Shown piece by piece: positions 12,037 through 24,042 of a stretch of 37,379 bases of DNA. Each line of letters opens with the position of its first letter. Within the stretch, counting starts at the first letter, position 1. Below the pieces are notes generated by a model that did no database searches, was not told where the DNA came from, and saw only the letters and a program-made list of their open reading frames with translations. The DNA comes from Elysia marginata (Eukaryota > Mollusca > Gastropoda > Plakobranchidae). The stretch is from contig BMAT01001839.1 in assembly GCA_019649035.1 (NCBI GenBank), forward strand, positions 21,543 through 58,921, in the 5' to 3' direction. Both the position numbers and the translations under genes were made by a program.

Positions 12037-12096
12037 CCGTGTATTTTTGCGTTTTAATATTTCTTAACATTATTAATTTGGTATAAAAATAATATT
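12037..12096 (+). repeat. Dispersed 62-bp AT-rich repeat, copy 2
   Basis: This is the second copy of the repeat at 10829-10892, in the same orientation, differing at only a handful of positions. It lies about 185 bp beyond the 3' end of the minus-strand LINE fragment. Flanks of the two copies are unrelated. Confidence 0.65.
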
Positions 12097-12280
12097 AACT
12101 ATTTGATGAAAAAAAATGTTTGGATTCAGCAAAGATTTTGATATAAAATTATCTAATCATATTATCAAAAATGCAAAATAGGATTGCTATCCTTTAAACG
12201 CCCGAAAAAAAATTATAGAAAACTAGGATTAACCAAAAACATATGCAGGAGACATCAATTCACACTCATAAAAACAAAAC

Positions 12281-13250
12281 TCAATGAAAATTATATTTAA
12301 GAGACACTAATTCACGATTTTTAAACATTTTGAAATATGATGTATTTTTAGTCTTATATTGTAAGGTATTCCAAGTTTTTAATGTTCTCTAGATAAACCG
12401 TTGATGTCTGATGGTCTTTTTGCGCCTACTCATATCAATTTTCAAATGACCTGCTCTTGTAAATGTAATCTTAGAATAGGTAAAAAGATGCCTTCAAGTC
12501 ATCATATTAATGAATAATTTTATACAACTGAATTAGATCGCCTCGCATTCGTCTATACTTGAGACTTGGCAACTGCAGATTTTTTTATTTATCCGCTTTC
12601 GACATTTTTGAAATTCCTGTAATAATTTTAGTTGCTCTTCTCTGAACATTTTCAATACATACATATTGTCTCGTGAATAAAGGGCACACAGACAAATTAA
12701 ATACTTAAAAATAGGTCTAATGAGGGCTTTATGCAGAGAAAGAAGAATAAATCTATCCAAACAGGCAAAAGTTCTAGAGATGATACCCATTAATTTGTTT
12801 GCTTTATTTATACAACCACCAATGTGTAAATCAGGTGTCAGTTGTTGATCAAAGACAACACCCGAATCCTTCTCATGATCTGTCACTTCCACAAGTCGTG
12901 TTTCTAAGTGGTCCACATAATAAAAGTTATAAGGATTATTTTAACCAATATGCAGTACTTTACATTTTGAATATATTAAAAAGTAGTCGCCAAGCTGTGG
13001 TATCCTTTTGTATAACATGTAGACCAATTGGCGAACCGTAAATTTTAGTGTCAACAGCAAAAAGTTTACACTGAGAGCTTACAACATTGGGTAAATAATA
13101 AATGAACAAAATAAATAATAAAGGATCTAAAACACTTTCCTGATGAACACCACTCTTCTTTTTCCTGTTAGAAGAAATTTTGCCATTCACAACCACTCTT
13201 TGCCATCTATCCTGTAGGAAATTCTGCACTCAGTCAAAAACATAACATGT
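12281..13250 (-). mobile_element. Decayed non-LTR retrotransposon (CR1/Jockey-like LINE) reverse transcriptase, 3' part
   Basis: Read on the minus strand from 13229, the sequence carries reverse-transcriptase palm and thumb landmarks: FLQDRWQRVVVNG, then GVHQESVLDPLLF (family norm GVPQGSVLGPLLF), then LFAVDTKIY where the catalytic FADDT motif has lost one Asp. KCKVLHIG follows in another frame (one extra base near 12960), with a stop at 12941-12943. Next come a frame with INKANKLMGIISRTF, a further shift in an A run near 12575, LQLPSLKYRRMRGDLIQLYK with a stop at 12507-12509, and a C-terminal stretch ending at TGA 12281-12283. It therefore has at least two frameshifts, several stops and a broken active site. 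The 5' half (endonuclease, ORF1) is missing. Clade assignment within CR1/Jockey/L2-type elements is tentative; the LINE identity is secure. Confidence 0.88.
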
Positions 13251-14329
13251 AAAGCCATAACCTTGTATGTGACGTTAACATTCCTTCAATTTCAGCATTG
13301 AATGGAAACAAAATATAAAAAAGGCTGCAAGACGTGTACAACTGTATGCACAGACTTGCTGCTACCCATTTTTAAAGCTGCATAGCTGTCAATACACTGA
13401 CAGTAAGGATTGCACCCCTGTGTGGCTAGTAATAAAAGAATTCTTTTTTTTTTAGCCTGGCTTTGGACTTGAACTCGAGACAAAATAATATTTTCCGTAG
13501 CATTGATATTTTGGAGCTCGAGACCTATTTTTACAAAGCAGATTTGTTCAAATAATTATGTTAATGCAAAATGCTTCAGCTGTACCTTGATATCCACTGA
13601 GCACCTGCATTTCTTTTTCAGTAACATTCCTTTTTCCTAAACCATTATGAAACAAAGAAATTCGTAAACACTGCAATGCCATAAAAAAGGAAATTTGATA
13701 TGATTTCTCGGCTTTTTAAATTAACCCTCACAGTTGTGTTGAGTAAGGTGCTTAAATTCAAATATGCTAAGCTTATAACCAAAAGCATTCCAATCTAAAC
13801 ATTTCTGTTTCCTTCTGTTCCTCATCTGTGTCTTATATATCTTCAACTCCCAGTTACCATCATCATTTTCTCAACCTCCTCCGCGCCTAGGTTTTTCTTC
13901 TATTAGTTTTCAATCTGCTAACTCCACTAAATTATTTTATTAGTTTTTTAGTTTTTGAGCAAGCGAACAATGTTTATTTGTATAGGTGGAATGTACTAAA
14001 TATGCTCCCTCTTTCGTTTTGTTTAAATTATAATTTCAACAATCTTTGTTTATTTATGGCTTCGACGTAAGTCTTAATTTTTGCAATTTACTTGACCTAA
14101 AACGGAAAGAAATATTATACAGGCTTAAATTGATGTAGAGACAATCATGGACACAGATGGACAGTAACACGTTCAAACTGACCTCAACAATAAAATAATA
14201 TACCAAACATGACTCGTTTTGACGTTAATGAGAAACGACGTCACCCTCTGAAGGAAATTAAATTTTTGAACTCTAAGCACTCTATTTTCTTCTCTCTTTA
14301 AACCACCAAGAAGAAGTAAAACAACAACA
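13251..14329. other. No gene seen; isolated B-box-like word at 13464-13474
   Basis: On the minus strand AGTTCAAGTCC resembles a polymerase III B box and is followed by an A run, possibly a relic of a tRNA-derived element. There is no A box, and nothing else can be supported. Confidence 0.4.
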
Positions 14330-14640
14330 AAGGAGTCCTACAGGTATGAGCGGATATGAAAGCTCTTCTTGACACCCGCCACACAGAACAATAGAAAGTG
14401 AGATAGTCCATTGGAGCTCGCCCTGGGCACAGAATGGCAAAGAGCGCTAACGAGGGGGACACACAGCAGTTAATCAATACGGGTCTAGCAAAATAGGAGG
14501 CCAACGAGCGGAAACGGACATAACGTAACAGCTGCCCTTATCCAGCCATTCGCCGGCAGGAAAGGCTACCGCTCAATCGCTCGTTGCCAATGCTATGTAC
14601 TTAGCCAGGCGTTTTTTGTTCTTACTCTCACATCGAGCCT
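14330..14640. other. GC-raised patch with a candidate splice donor
   Basis: About 300 bp stands out by its higher GC and several CpG within AT-rich flanks. CAG|GTATGA at 14340-14348 fits a splice donor, but no long open frame accompanies it. It could be a non-coding or 5' exon, a promoter, or an old insertion. No function is assignable. Confidence 0.25.
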
Positions 14641-15647
14641 TTCTTATATTAAGTTAGAATGACGTTTAGAATAATGTTGGCACATGTATAATAAATCAAG
14701 CTCTCACTTTGATCTTATTTCTGCATGAAAACGACGAACCTGTTTGAAGTTAAATTTATCTCTCAAGTGGTTACAACAGCGTCATGCCTTTTTCCAAAAG
14801 AAATTCAGATCGAGTAGGACTAAATTATGTACCCTAAAAATTATTTTAGTTATTTGAAATAGCTGAGAGCGAAACAGTGTATTGTTTTACTTTGAAAACA
14901 GCTGCGTGGCACAGAGGGGCCAAAATTATAAAATCATTATTTAAAATTTTTTGCTGTTATGTTTGTTGCATTGCCAAAAATATAATAAATAATCATCAAG
15001 TTGCTCCTACCTTTTCGTTGTTTTTACTTTTATCTCAAAACGTAAGGTGCTTCTTTGACTAAAGAACTGATGACCACAATATCTTTTTATCAAACGGTGA
15101 GTTTCCGAAATATGGATGGTTGCTGTGCGTCTTTACAATTTCAAAGGCATATGAACTAATTGAAGAGCTTAAGGAAATCTTTTTTGTTTATAAAATATTA
15201 CTTACAATACTGTTCAACCTATGAATGATAATAAAAATTTTTTTGCAGTTTTATGGCTTATACTACTTTCATAAATTCAATCGTATCTCTTTTCCTTTTG
15301 TCACTCCAATATAGGCACTTATCACGTTTCTGGGAAAAAAGCGTAGGCTGATCATGCTTTTATTATAGCATTTTATACAACATGGAAATAGTTAATAACT
15401 TTTGTCTATGTATTTGGATACCATGTCTTTGTTAATATTTCAAGAATAACCATTTATACCCATAAAATCATCGCTTTTTGTTTCGTAGCATCAAAAAGTC
15501 ACCGAGAAGAAGTTTAAAATCCCTGATTTGCTATTGTTATGGGTCTATAATATTCATATAAACCTATGTCTGTTATGACGATGTTACAATCTTTAATACT
15601 GCAATGTTTAGCGTACCAAGTACAGCTAATGGAAAGAATTTAAAGAT
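14641..15647. other. No gene seen
   Basis: This is AT-rich unique-looking sequence with no recognisable coding or repeat structure. Confidence 0.6.
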
Positions 15648-15755
15648 ATGAAACTAGCAGTTGAGTGAAGTATGCTTGAAGTGGAATTGCAAGAAATGTC
15701 TACCCTTAGTATGATTCCAACCTTCGATATAATAATGGTAGCGTTGGCTTCTGCC
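15648..15755 (+). repeat. Dispersed repeat, copy 2 (pairs with 2505-2613)
   Basis: This is the second copy of the 108-bp dispersed repeat in the same orientation, with AACTAGCAGT near its start and CCCTTAGTATGATTCCAACC in its middle. The B-box-like word of copy 1 is mutated here (ATTCCAACC). No target-site duplication is identifiable by eye. Confidence 0.6.
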
Positions 15756-16059
15756 GGCCTTGATCAGAAATTCCATTGAAGCACCAAAAATTCCCTTTTT
15801 GTTTCTTTTATCGCATTGTCCGTTTGCATTAACATAAAACTGCTTTAAACATGTTTTCTGTACTCTTTATATTTCAAGCGTTTCACTATTTCTTGTTATA
15901 GTGCACAAGATAGAGTTAATCGGGAATTTCTTTCTTCTCATTAGAAAGTTATAGCACACGTCTTTGCATTTTTTGGTTTAACACCACGTTAGCAATATCA
16001 TTTACTCAATAGAAATCCACTCTTTCATTAGGTGGAGAAAAGGAATAGTGCCCTGAATT

Positions 16060-16395
16060 ATTCGTATCTAGCTACAACTTCCTCACCCGACTACCTTCAT
16101 CCGAACCGGAGTCGCACGGGATTTTCTGATCAGGATATCTGCTCGGCCATGCCTCCTTTGTCTTCAATATTAAGACGGTAACAATGTCAGTTGGAGATCG
16201 ATGAGGCCTTCGAATAGAACAGTGCAGGCATCTTTCTACCGACCCAGTTGTCTTCTTCCCGAACCTGACTGTCAGGCTGTTTGCTTTTCGAAATGCCACT
16301 TTCTCAGCAAGGCTTGATCTGCCAATCGAAGCGGCACCGGTCCAAGAAGCAGCCGCAGCTAGGGCTTTAAAAAAAAAAAAAGAGAAAAAAAAATC
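16060..16395. other. GC-raised patch ending in an A-rich run
   Basis: This is a GC-rich, CpG-containing block followed by A13-G-A-G-A9 at about 16368-16394, which resembles a retroposed insert with a 3' A tail on the + strand. A minus-strand frame of 169 codons spans it (16072-16581), but it contains no ATG and includes a poly-Phe stretch from the A run. I do not recognise any domain. Confidence 0.3.
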
Positions 16396-16581
16396 AAGAA
16401 CGCAGAAAAAAGGAACAAAAATTCTATGTTGCGAAATCTCACGTTTTCGCCTGCCTTCCAAAATTGATTCGTTTCTCGGATGATGACTGTCATCTCCGCT
16501 GACATTGCTGCCGGGTATGATGTTTTTATGCACAATTTTATTTCTTTTTCGTAGTTGTTGCTGTGTTTCCTCTAGTGTCAC

Positions 16582-18224
16582 CCGAATTTTATGTAAGAAT
16601 TATAGTTGTTGCCATTGCTAGTAGTCTTTTTTGTGTCTGTAGGGGCTCCAGAAATTGATGTTCTTATTAGTTGTGATAATGATATTATCATATTTGTGAG
16701 TAGTGCAGTTGTTTTGCTTAAAAATAGAAGAAAAATGCGGAGGGTCCCCAATGAGGGTGCCCTGAATGAAGAAGGCTAATTTCATACCATAAGTGAATAC
16801 GTTAAGCTACAGTTAGGATTTTGAACTTACAAAAGCTGAAAAACCTTGCCTTCTGTAAGAGAGGGTTGAGGAGATGATAGGTAATAGAATGACGGTAGCT
16901 GTGCTTTGATGAGATCTATGTACATCCTATTTGAAGATGTTACCGTTAAATTCAGCCTGCACTGTCTAAAGAACTGCTTATCTTCACCAAAGTGGCACGA
17001 CACACACTTCACTTCATAGTTTAAGATGTTTCTGCGGAAGGAAAGCTTTAATAACAGTACTTTTAGTTTTGATGTCTTTGTTTTTGCATGACATTTCTAT
17101 GATCCAACCCAAACGGGAATAAATCCTCCGCCTACACAAGTTGAAAGATATTCATATTCTTGACCGATATTCTCGATTAAGTCGTTCCATTTCATACAAT
17201 TGCTTTGATTTTATATGATTTCAGATGTCATATTTTGAAACCAAAGCACATGGTTTTATCTCCTATTTAGCATCTATCTTTATCTTCTATGAAAAAGTTA
17301 TTGGTTTGAACTACATTGTACTTGACATAACATTATCATTTAAACAAATATCTGACAAAGACTTTGATAGATAATTAATACTCAGGTGTACATTTTCGGG
17401 ATGAAGCTATCCTTCGCCAGAGATTAAAGCTGAAAACTCAACATCTACAGCACTGACATTTACAAACTTAATCTATCTGTACTATCACAATCGTTTTCAA
17501 AAGTGAAAATATCTGATGATATCTTTTATGTAGTGAACTGCAATGTGACCCTGAAGCTTTACATAAAGGAAATTGTCCTTTTAGATGACGAGCGAACATG
17601 GGAGACGAAATTATAAAAAAAATTAAACGATTACTTTTTCAGGTTCATTATTCTGTCTGGATAAATATCAAAATGGCATTTCCATACCTGCGGGAAGGAA
17701 AGCCTAATCTTCATTATCACAAGACTGTTTCTTAGGCATTCAAATACCTTCATAGTTGGTGAAACTTCGAAAGCATACATTGTCTTAATGTTAAAATCAA
17801 GAGCTTGCTTTGTCTCCGTAGCTGCTTCACGCCGCCTAAACTGGGAAACATCATTTGCCGCCGAACTACGACACGAGCGCGACGTGATCAGGATGGGCCT
17901 TTTTTAAGTAAAGAAAGAAACATCATCATTAGGCTGATACACTAACTTCCTATTCTGCCACTTATCTCAACGCGACCATTGAGCCACGCCATTAGATTTA
18001 ATTGGTTTGAAAAAGCTAACGATATGAATATTGATGGGACAACTCACGTTTTTAACAATGATTTCCACTCTACTGTCTTGCGAAGCTTAGCGAAATCAAT
18101 GAGAGAAGCGCCAGCCTCCCCTGAGCTTTGTAAAGTTTACGAGCTAACATTTCAGCCAGACAGTAATTTACTGTCAAGTTGCGTTTTCTTTCTTGTATTG
18201 TTAACCACCAATGTGCATTGAATT
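16582..18224. other. No recognised gene
   Basis: This is mostly AT-rich. A small GC-raised patch at about 17815-17905 and a + frame at 17979-18221 (no ATG at its 5' end; internal peptide LRSLAKSMREAPASPELCKV) could be coding but match nothing I know. Confidence 0.4.
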
Positions 18225-18600
18225 CACCGAGCCTTTCTTTCCCTCTTTCTCATCTCTCTTCCCTTCTCTCTCTCATCCTCTCTATGCATCTCTCTTTTGC
18301 TCCCTATATCTTTTTTCTTTCTCTCTTTATGCCTATATCTTTATAAACTCCAGTATCTCTTTCTGAACTCATCTCTGTATATTCCCTCTCTCTCTGTCTG
18401 GGTCTATCTCTGTGTTCTCTAGTTCTCTCTGGATCTCTCTCCACCCCTCTCTCTCTTCTCCCTATCATTCCAATGTTTTTTCTTCTCCTTTTTACATCCA
18501 CAATCTTTTCTCATTTTTTTACAATTCTACCTCTTTGATTGTATTTTTCGTCTCCTATTTCATTATATCTTTATTCTACAGCTCCCTTAAAGTTTTGTTG
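18225..18600 (+). repeat. Pyrimidine-rich stretch
   Basis: The + strand is C+T rich with loose CTCT and ATCTCT words and no fixed unit. Both-strand frames here are composition artefacts. Confidence 0.65.
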
Positions 18601-18909
18601 CCCCTGTAGAGATTTCTTTATTCGACGACTTTATTCGACTTTACCCTGTTTTGTCTCTCGCTAAATTTTGCCACTTATTTTTTTAAAATCACATTTATCC
18701 TTGATAAGGGTTTTTTCTAGCTATTGGTGTTCCGGAATTATCTACATACATGTAATGAATCGCATCTGTAGCTGATTTTTAAGCCTATAATCTATGCATG
18801 AAAGAGTTTCATTCTGAATAATCAGGACGTTAATAATTTTTGTCCGTAGACATTCATTTGTAGTTATTACAATTTTGCAATATACTTATCTACTTATAAA
18901 ATCTACCTT

Positions 18910-18941
18910 TCCATCTATCCATCCATCTACCTAGCTACCTA

Positions 18942-18982
<41 letters not shown>

Positions 18983-19077
18983 ATGTCTATCTATCGATTT
19001 ATATATGTATATATCAATTTATCTATCTATTTACCTATCTATCCCTCTGTTTACCTACACATCTATCTTTCTATCCA
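18910..19077 (+). repeat. (CTAT)n microsatellite
   Basis: A pure CTAT core lies at about 18945-18981, with degenerate CCAT, CTAC and TTAT units on both sides. Confidence 0.9.
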
Positions 19078-20060
19078 CGAAACTGTCGAATTTACCTAAA
19101 TTTTTAACCTGGTCATGACTGTTGCATTTATCGGGTTGTTGGTTGAGCTGTGTTCACCAACAGGAACTTTCTTTTGTGCCTACAATGAGACAACAAGTTC
19201 CTTTCGCTCGTTGAAAGGACCTCGTTTTGTCTGTATAGAAAGTTTTTCTTCTAGGCATCACGAACAAGTCTTCTTCCATGGCGCATATATGGCCTGTCCC
19301 GTTTTAATTTTTTGCCATTAAAAATTGTGTTCTAGGTTTTTTCTTTTTTTCTTTTAGGGTCCAATGTGTTCACTAAGTTTGATAGCTGCTTTCTTTTGTT
19401 CTAATTTGGATGAGATGTGTAGTTTACATTCTGGTCTTAAAGGTGTTTGCTGTAAGTCTTACATACATGTTCATTATTGACTTGTTTTGTATGCATTACG
19501 TAACAGTGGCTTTGTACTTGTAAACTATGCACTTTGCCAGGCAATGTCCTTTCCGTTGGAAGTTTTTTTTGTCGACAGTTGCCCGTTGCTTCTGTAGGTG
19601 CGTTTCCATTAAAGTTTAGTTATATTAGTTTCTTTTCGTCCCTCCATATTGTTTGTTTGAAGTTAGACATACAAAAGAGAGTACCGTTTGTGGACACACT
19701 GTCTCTGAGTTGTTGGGGGGGGGGGGTTACACGTTGAAAAAAATTGATTCGCATTGTATTTACAAAATAAATTCCCATCGGTGAACCCAACCATCCATCT
19801 GATGGAGGTAACAGCCTGACACTTATAAGTCATGGCAAGGCACAAAACTTAGGTGAATATGACAATTATAATGTGCCCCTAAAGTAGAGCACTCTACAAA
19901 TTATTTGATTTTTACTCTTAAACCTGTAATATCTATCTATCTATCCACCATCTGTCTATCTACCTATTCTTCTATCTAGATTCTAGGGGTTTTTTGTCAT
20001 GAAATAGAGTGATCAACTTGTGTTAGGAGCTTTTGTAAACATTGTAGCTTAGTCCTACAT
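19078..20060. other. No gene seen; G12 run and short (CTAT)n
   Basis: A run of twelve G residues lies at 19715-19726 and degenerate CTAT units at about 19930-19978. Frames of 60-68 codons are without recognisable features. Confidence 0.6.
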
Positions 20061-20073
20061 TATCCATCCATCC

Positions 20074-20147
<74 letters not shown>

Positions 20148-20285
20148 AGATCTATCTATCGACCCATGTAGATATGAACAGCACATAGGCGTTTCTCTAC
20201 AGGCGACTTTCTAATCATATACCGGTTGGATCCGAACCACTGTTTTACGCTGCGACGATTGACTCTACTGACCAGAATCGCATGT
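20061..20285 (-). mobile_element. tRNA-derived SINE-like element with (GATA)n tail
   Basis: On the minus strand, 20274-20263 reads TGGTCAGTAGAG (polymerase III A-box-like). It is followed after 24 bases by GGTTCGGATCC at 20238-20228, one mismatch from the tRNA B box GGTTCGANTCC. About 26 bases beyond the B box is TGTAGAGA (20198-20191), also found at the same spacing in the element near 1.09 kb. The body then runs directly into an almost pure (GATA)n array ending at 20061, so the microsatellite sits where a SINE 3' tail would be. The A-to-B spacing is 8 bases shorter than in a tRNA, as in an aged copy. The exact 5' boundary is uncertain. Confidence 0.55.
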
Positions 20286-20289
20286 TATA

Positions 20290-22515
20290 GAAACAATGCT
20301 TTGACTAGAAATCATGCTTTATGAGAATGAAAGTTATCACAAATCAAAATATTTAATGTAAGTCATAATATCAAATTATTATTGACAAGGTGCACTGATA
20401 GAGTTGGATTTGGTCACAGTTACCAACTCAAGGTTCTGGCTTTATATCTCTCTTCAATGCTTTTTGCTGTCTTTCTATTTCTCCCCATCTATTTAATTGT
20501 ATCTACATATCAATACGTTTTACTAACATTTTATTTCACATAGAAGTACATAATTTTCCTTCTCTTTCCTGTCATTGATGACCTGTATCATGGTGTCCAT
20601 TCATCAAGACGTGAAAGACTTAGTATTAAAAGTAACGTCCTAAGTACTGAACTTGCAAGCACACGTCATGAAGTTAACACACACATCAGTGTTTCTTATA
20701 TTTCTTACAAAGAGACACAATAATCAGTTGCAATTAATCCCCTTATATATATTGACTGAGGGCTGCTGAAGACCTTTTATTGATGAAACCTTCACAATCG
20801 CCTCGCTCATATCATACAGATTCATCGGCGGAGGCACTAGGACAGTGTTGCTCTACTATTGACTGCTATAAATTATACCTTAAAGATGGTTCAAACATCG
20901 CCCTCGTCGGAGAACAAGACGCCTATCGGCAAAACAAATTTTTACAAGGGAAGCAAAAAAACCTGTTTCTTTTCTAATAACTAAGCTTACCAACTAAAAG
21001 CTCTTTTTAAAATTTGTAAACACATTTCTGTTTATGAATTTAGCTGCATTTTCGTGAAGTATCCTTTTGTCGGAAGTTTTTATAAAGTTTTGCAGAAAAA
21101 AATTAGTGACAAAAGGGACGAACATTCTTTTGAAATGAATGAGTCGAAAGCGACAAATGTTCACACATCTTCATGTATGCCCTTTTGTCGCGATTTTGAT
21201 CTGCTCCATGTGGACAAAGCCCTGACATCATCGTTAATGATGGACTGGGCTTGTAAAAATTTTCAATCAATCAATCAATCTTGTGGACAAAGATCGTAAT
21301 CAATCGATAAGATCATCAATGTGAAAAGTTGTATATCGATTTGAATTAAATGTTAGAAAGAAAAACAATACATATTTGCTCTTTTGCTATAGCAATAGTA
21401 TACAAAAATGCTCTAAGGTGGAAGGTACAAATTCTATACTTTATAGTTTAATAATAACATTACTCACATAAAGTTAAAGTATCTCATGTTGTTGTATTTT
21501 TGTTTTAACATATTTACTCTATCATTGTTAAAAGCGATTTTTAAATCAGCCCAACAATATGATTTTTATGCCATATTTCTGAAAGAGTTAAAGGAAAATC
21601 AGAAATTGAGGAGGTGACTGACTTTCACATTTAATACTATATTTAATTAAGTCTTTTAGCAAAGCTGTCTGTCTCCAAAAATCACCACACACCCAAAAGT
21701 AAATTTCAATAAGTATTGAGGCCAAACGATGCTTTTATTATTTCTGATCAAAATACTTGATCAATTCATCAATAATATTCAATGACAGAACCAATAAATA
21801 AGCATTTCGTTGCAATTACTGTATACCAATAACAACATATAGCAAATCAAATTTTATACCTTATTTATATAAAGTACATTGTACAAAGTGAACTTTTAAG
21901 GCTTTACTTATTGATTTGGTTGGCATTGCCATCCAAAAATCACGTATGTTATGAAACCATTCTATAATTATCTTCTTGTTTCTCCATCGAAATGTTTCCG
22001 GACACTTTTCTCCGCTCTAAAATTCAGACTTAACTATTCAAAGATGACAATAAAAGAACTCTCTGATTTAGTGCCCTCTTTGCAGAATGGCGAGTTTGAG
22101 TGCAAAATGTCTTGGTAAGTTAGAACTGGACTGGAGCAATATGTAAAAAGTATTGCGTACTTTTTGCTCTTAGTTGAACATTCTCCCATTTCAGTTGATA
22201 AAGTTTGGCATTCAGATTCCACCACAAGGTTGTTAAATCTAGTTCTTAGTTGTTAATTCGTATGCTATACTTTCGTGCGTAAAATTTGAGGATATAGAAG
22301 CAGGTTCTAGTCCAAAGCATTAGAGAGATGTTTGTAGCATTATTTTTAATATTATAATTATAATTCATTGCGCTTTTTAATTTATGTTAAGAAAATTTCC
22401 CAAAGAGTGACAAAGACTTATGAGAAATACAGATACAAGGTCTTTGTCTCATCTTCTCGCCACTGATTCGTTTCAAATTATCGATGAATTCGTTTTTTTA
22501 GTTCAACCCTAAGGG
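20290..22515. other. No recognised gene; (TCAA)n near 21266
   Basis: A 17-base CAAT-type run at about 21266-21283 could be a retroposon tail, but no element body is recognised. A 65-codon + frame at 20780-20977 lies in a slightly GC-richer patch and matches nothing known. Confidence 0.45.
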
Positions 22516-22517
22516 AC

Positions 22518-22720
22518 TGAAAATCTTAATAAATGCAACTTTTTTGCCAAACAATGTTTGAAAGTCTTATTAAATGCAACCTATCTGCCAAATAATGTTT
22601 AAAAGTCCTATTAAATGCAACTTATCTGCCAAGCAATGTTTGAAACTCTTTTTAAATGCAACCAATCTGCCAAACAATGTTTGAAAGTTTTATTAAATGC
22701 AACCTTTCTGCCAAACAATG
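22518..22720 (+). repeat. 41-bp minisatellite, five copies
   Basis: The marker AAATGC begins at 22531, 22572, 22613, 22654 and 22695, an exact 41-base period. Each unit reads roughly TGAAAGTCTTATTAAATGCA followed by ACC-ATCTGCCAAACAATGTT, with a few substitutions per copy and no indels. It is bounded by CCTAAGGGAC on the left and GGATCTTTGG on the right. Confidence 0.95.
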
Positions 22721-23896
22721 GATCTTTGGAAACGGCCCTTCCTGGGAATTAGTTTGACTTTTTAGAGCGCCTCTGACCATTAAGAGATAGATTTTCCAGA
22801 TTTCGAAGTCTCATTAGTTTTTCTCATTCTCTCTCCTGTTTTGATGCTTCATGTGGATCACAGAGCCAACAAAGTACACGTACTGCCATTCGATATAGAA
22901 GTCACATTTATCTGTATCATTGAAACTCGTGACAAATCTCACATGTTTTATGACCAAGAGCTGCTCGTACCCAACTCTTACTTCCGCTTTGTCTTCATTT
23001 CTTTTTCTTTTGATCCCGAATAAATATTTCAGATAAGGAGGGGCTGATTTATTGCGAGCGGTTTGGATCATGGTTTTATAATTTTTTTTTGCTGAACTAA
23101 ATCTTTCGAATTTTCAACACTAAATCCCAATAATTACTGCTTATCTCAACAATGTAGATGTGAAGATATAGGGCAATAACCTTGACTTTGCCTTTGCAAT
23201 GTTTTAATGAAGAGTGTCCGATACGTCAGGGAATGAATCTCTTACTATTATATACATCTCAAATAAGCTAACCAAATTCGAATGGTATAAACAAAATTTT
23301 CACAAATTTGTATTGAAAGTAAAATCTACATTGGACTGAAGAAGCTCAACAGTTTCATAATTTACGAAAACGATTTAGGGTCATCGTTTTGATATTTTCG
23401 AATTGTTAATATACACTCGCATGGATTCTTTGCTACTATGTAACCTGTAACACTCTCTAAAACAAACATGTAGTTTAGTGTTATGCTTTTATTAATTTTT
23501 TCAGAGAAATGTCGTGAAGATTAAAAAAATTGCTATTAACTCCTAGCACTATTCGTCATCTCATTGTTACTCTTTCTACAACACTCTGATACTTTTTTAA
23601 ACAGGAAGGAAAAAAAACAAAACCAAATAAAATGTTAAAGTTCGGCGCTTCAAGTGTTTTAAGGAGGATGTGATTAGATCGATTCTGAAATTCAAAACAG
23701 GCTTCAAAGGCTGTACTTGAGAGGTTCAAAAGGTTTTCAGTTTAGTCGGTTCCGGGATCGATTTAAGAAAGAGGGCTTGGGTTTGACAATTACAGGAAAA
23801 GAAGTTAAACAACAGCTCTTCACTGATGTTAGTTGTCTGTCTCAGAAGGAATCCAGAAGTTAGTTATTCAGGGCTGTACATGCAGAGACACCCGTA
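22721..23896. other. No recognised gene
   Basis: A + frame at about 23680-23846 is open for some 55 codons (LQRLYLRGSKGFQFSRFRDR) but has no ATG near its start, and I do not recognise it. The remainder is AT-rich. Confidence 0.45.
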
Positions 23897-23933
23897 GTGT
23901 GTAGCAGTTAAGGGGGCTCGCTACAAAAAAAAA
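23897..23933 (+). mobile_element. Possible truncated SINE head with A tail
   Basis: GTAGCAGTTAAGGGGGCTCG resembles the D-arm region of tRNA-derived SINEs (typically GTGGCTCAGTGGTTAAGGCGCTCGC with a few bases missing) and is followed at once by nine A residues. There is no B box, so this would be a truncated insertion. The match is short and may be chance. Confidence 0.25.
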
Positions 23934-24042
23934 TGATTGTTTTAAATATTGACATGTAAGCCTAAATTAAGCTATGCAAACATGGACCACGTGCCCGAAA
24001 CATCATAGAACCTAAAAATTATTTCATAGCAGTCGTGATTGT

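Noticed and set aside
13440-13483. B-box-like AGTTCAAGTCC (minus) as a tRNA or SINE
   Set aside because: It has no A box, no cloverleaf and no shared body with other elements here; it is noted only in the span entry.
16072-16581. 169-codon minus-strand frame
   Set aside because: It begins at GTG, has no ATG anywhere, contains a poly-Phe run made by an A-rich tract, and shows no recognisable domain.
7917-22522. 15-bp word CCTAAGGGACTGAAA at 7917 and 22508
   Set aside because: The flanks do not align, and one shared 15-mer is close to chance expectation.
23680-23846. Open + frame of about 55 codons, basic composition
   Set aside because: It has no ATG at its beginning and no recognised family, and the length is within chance.
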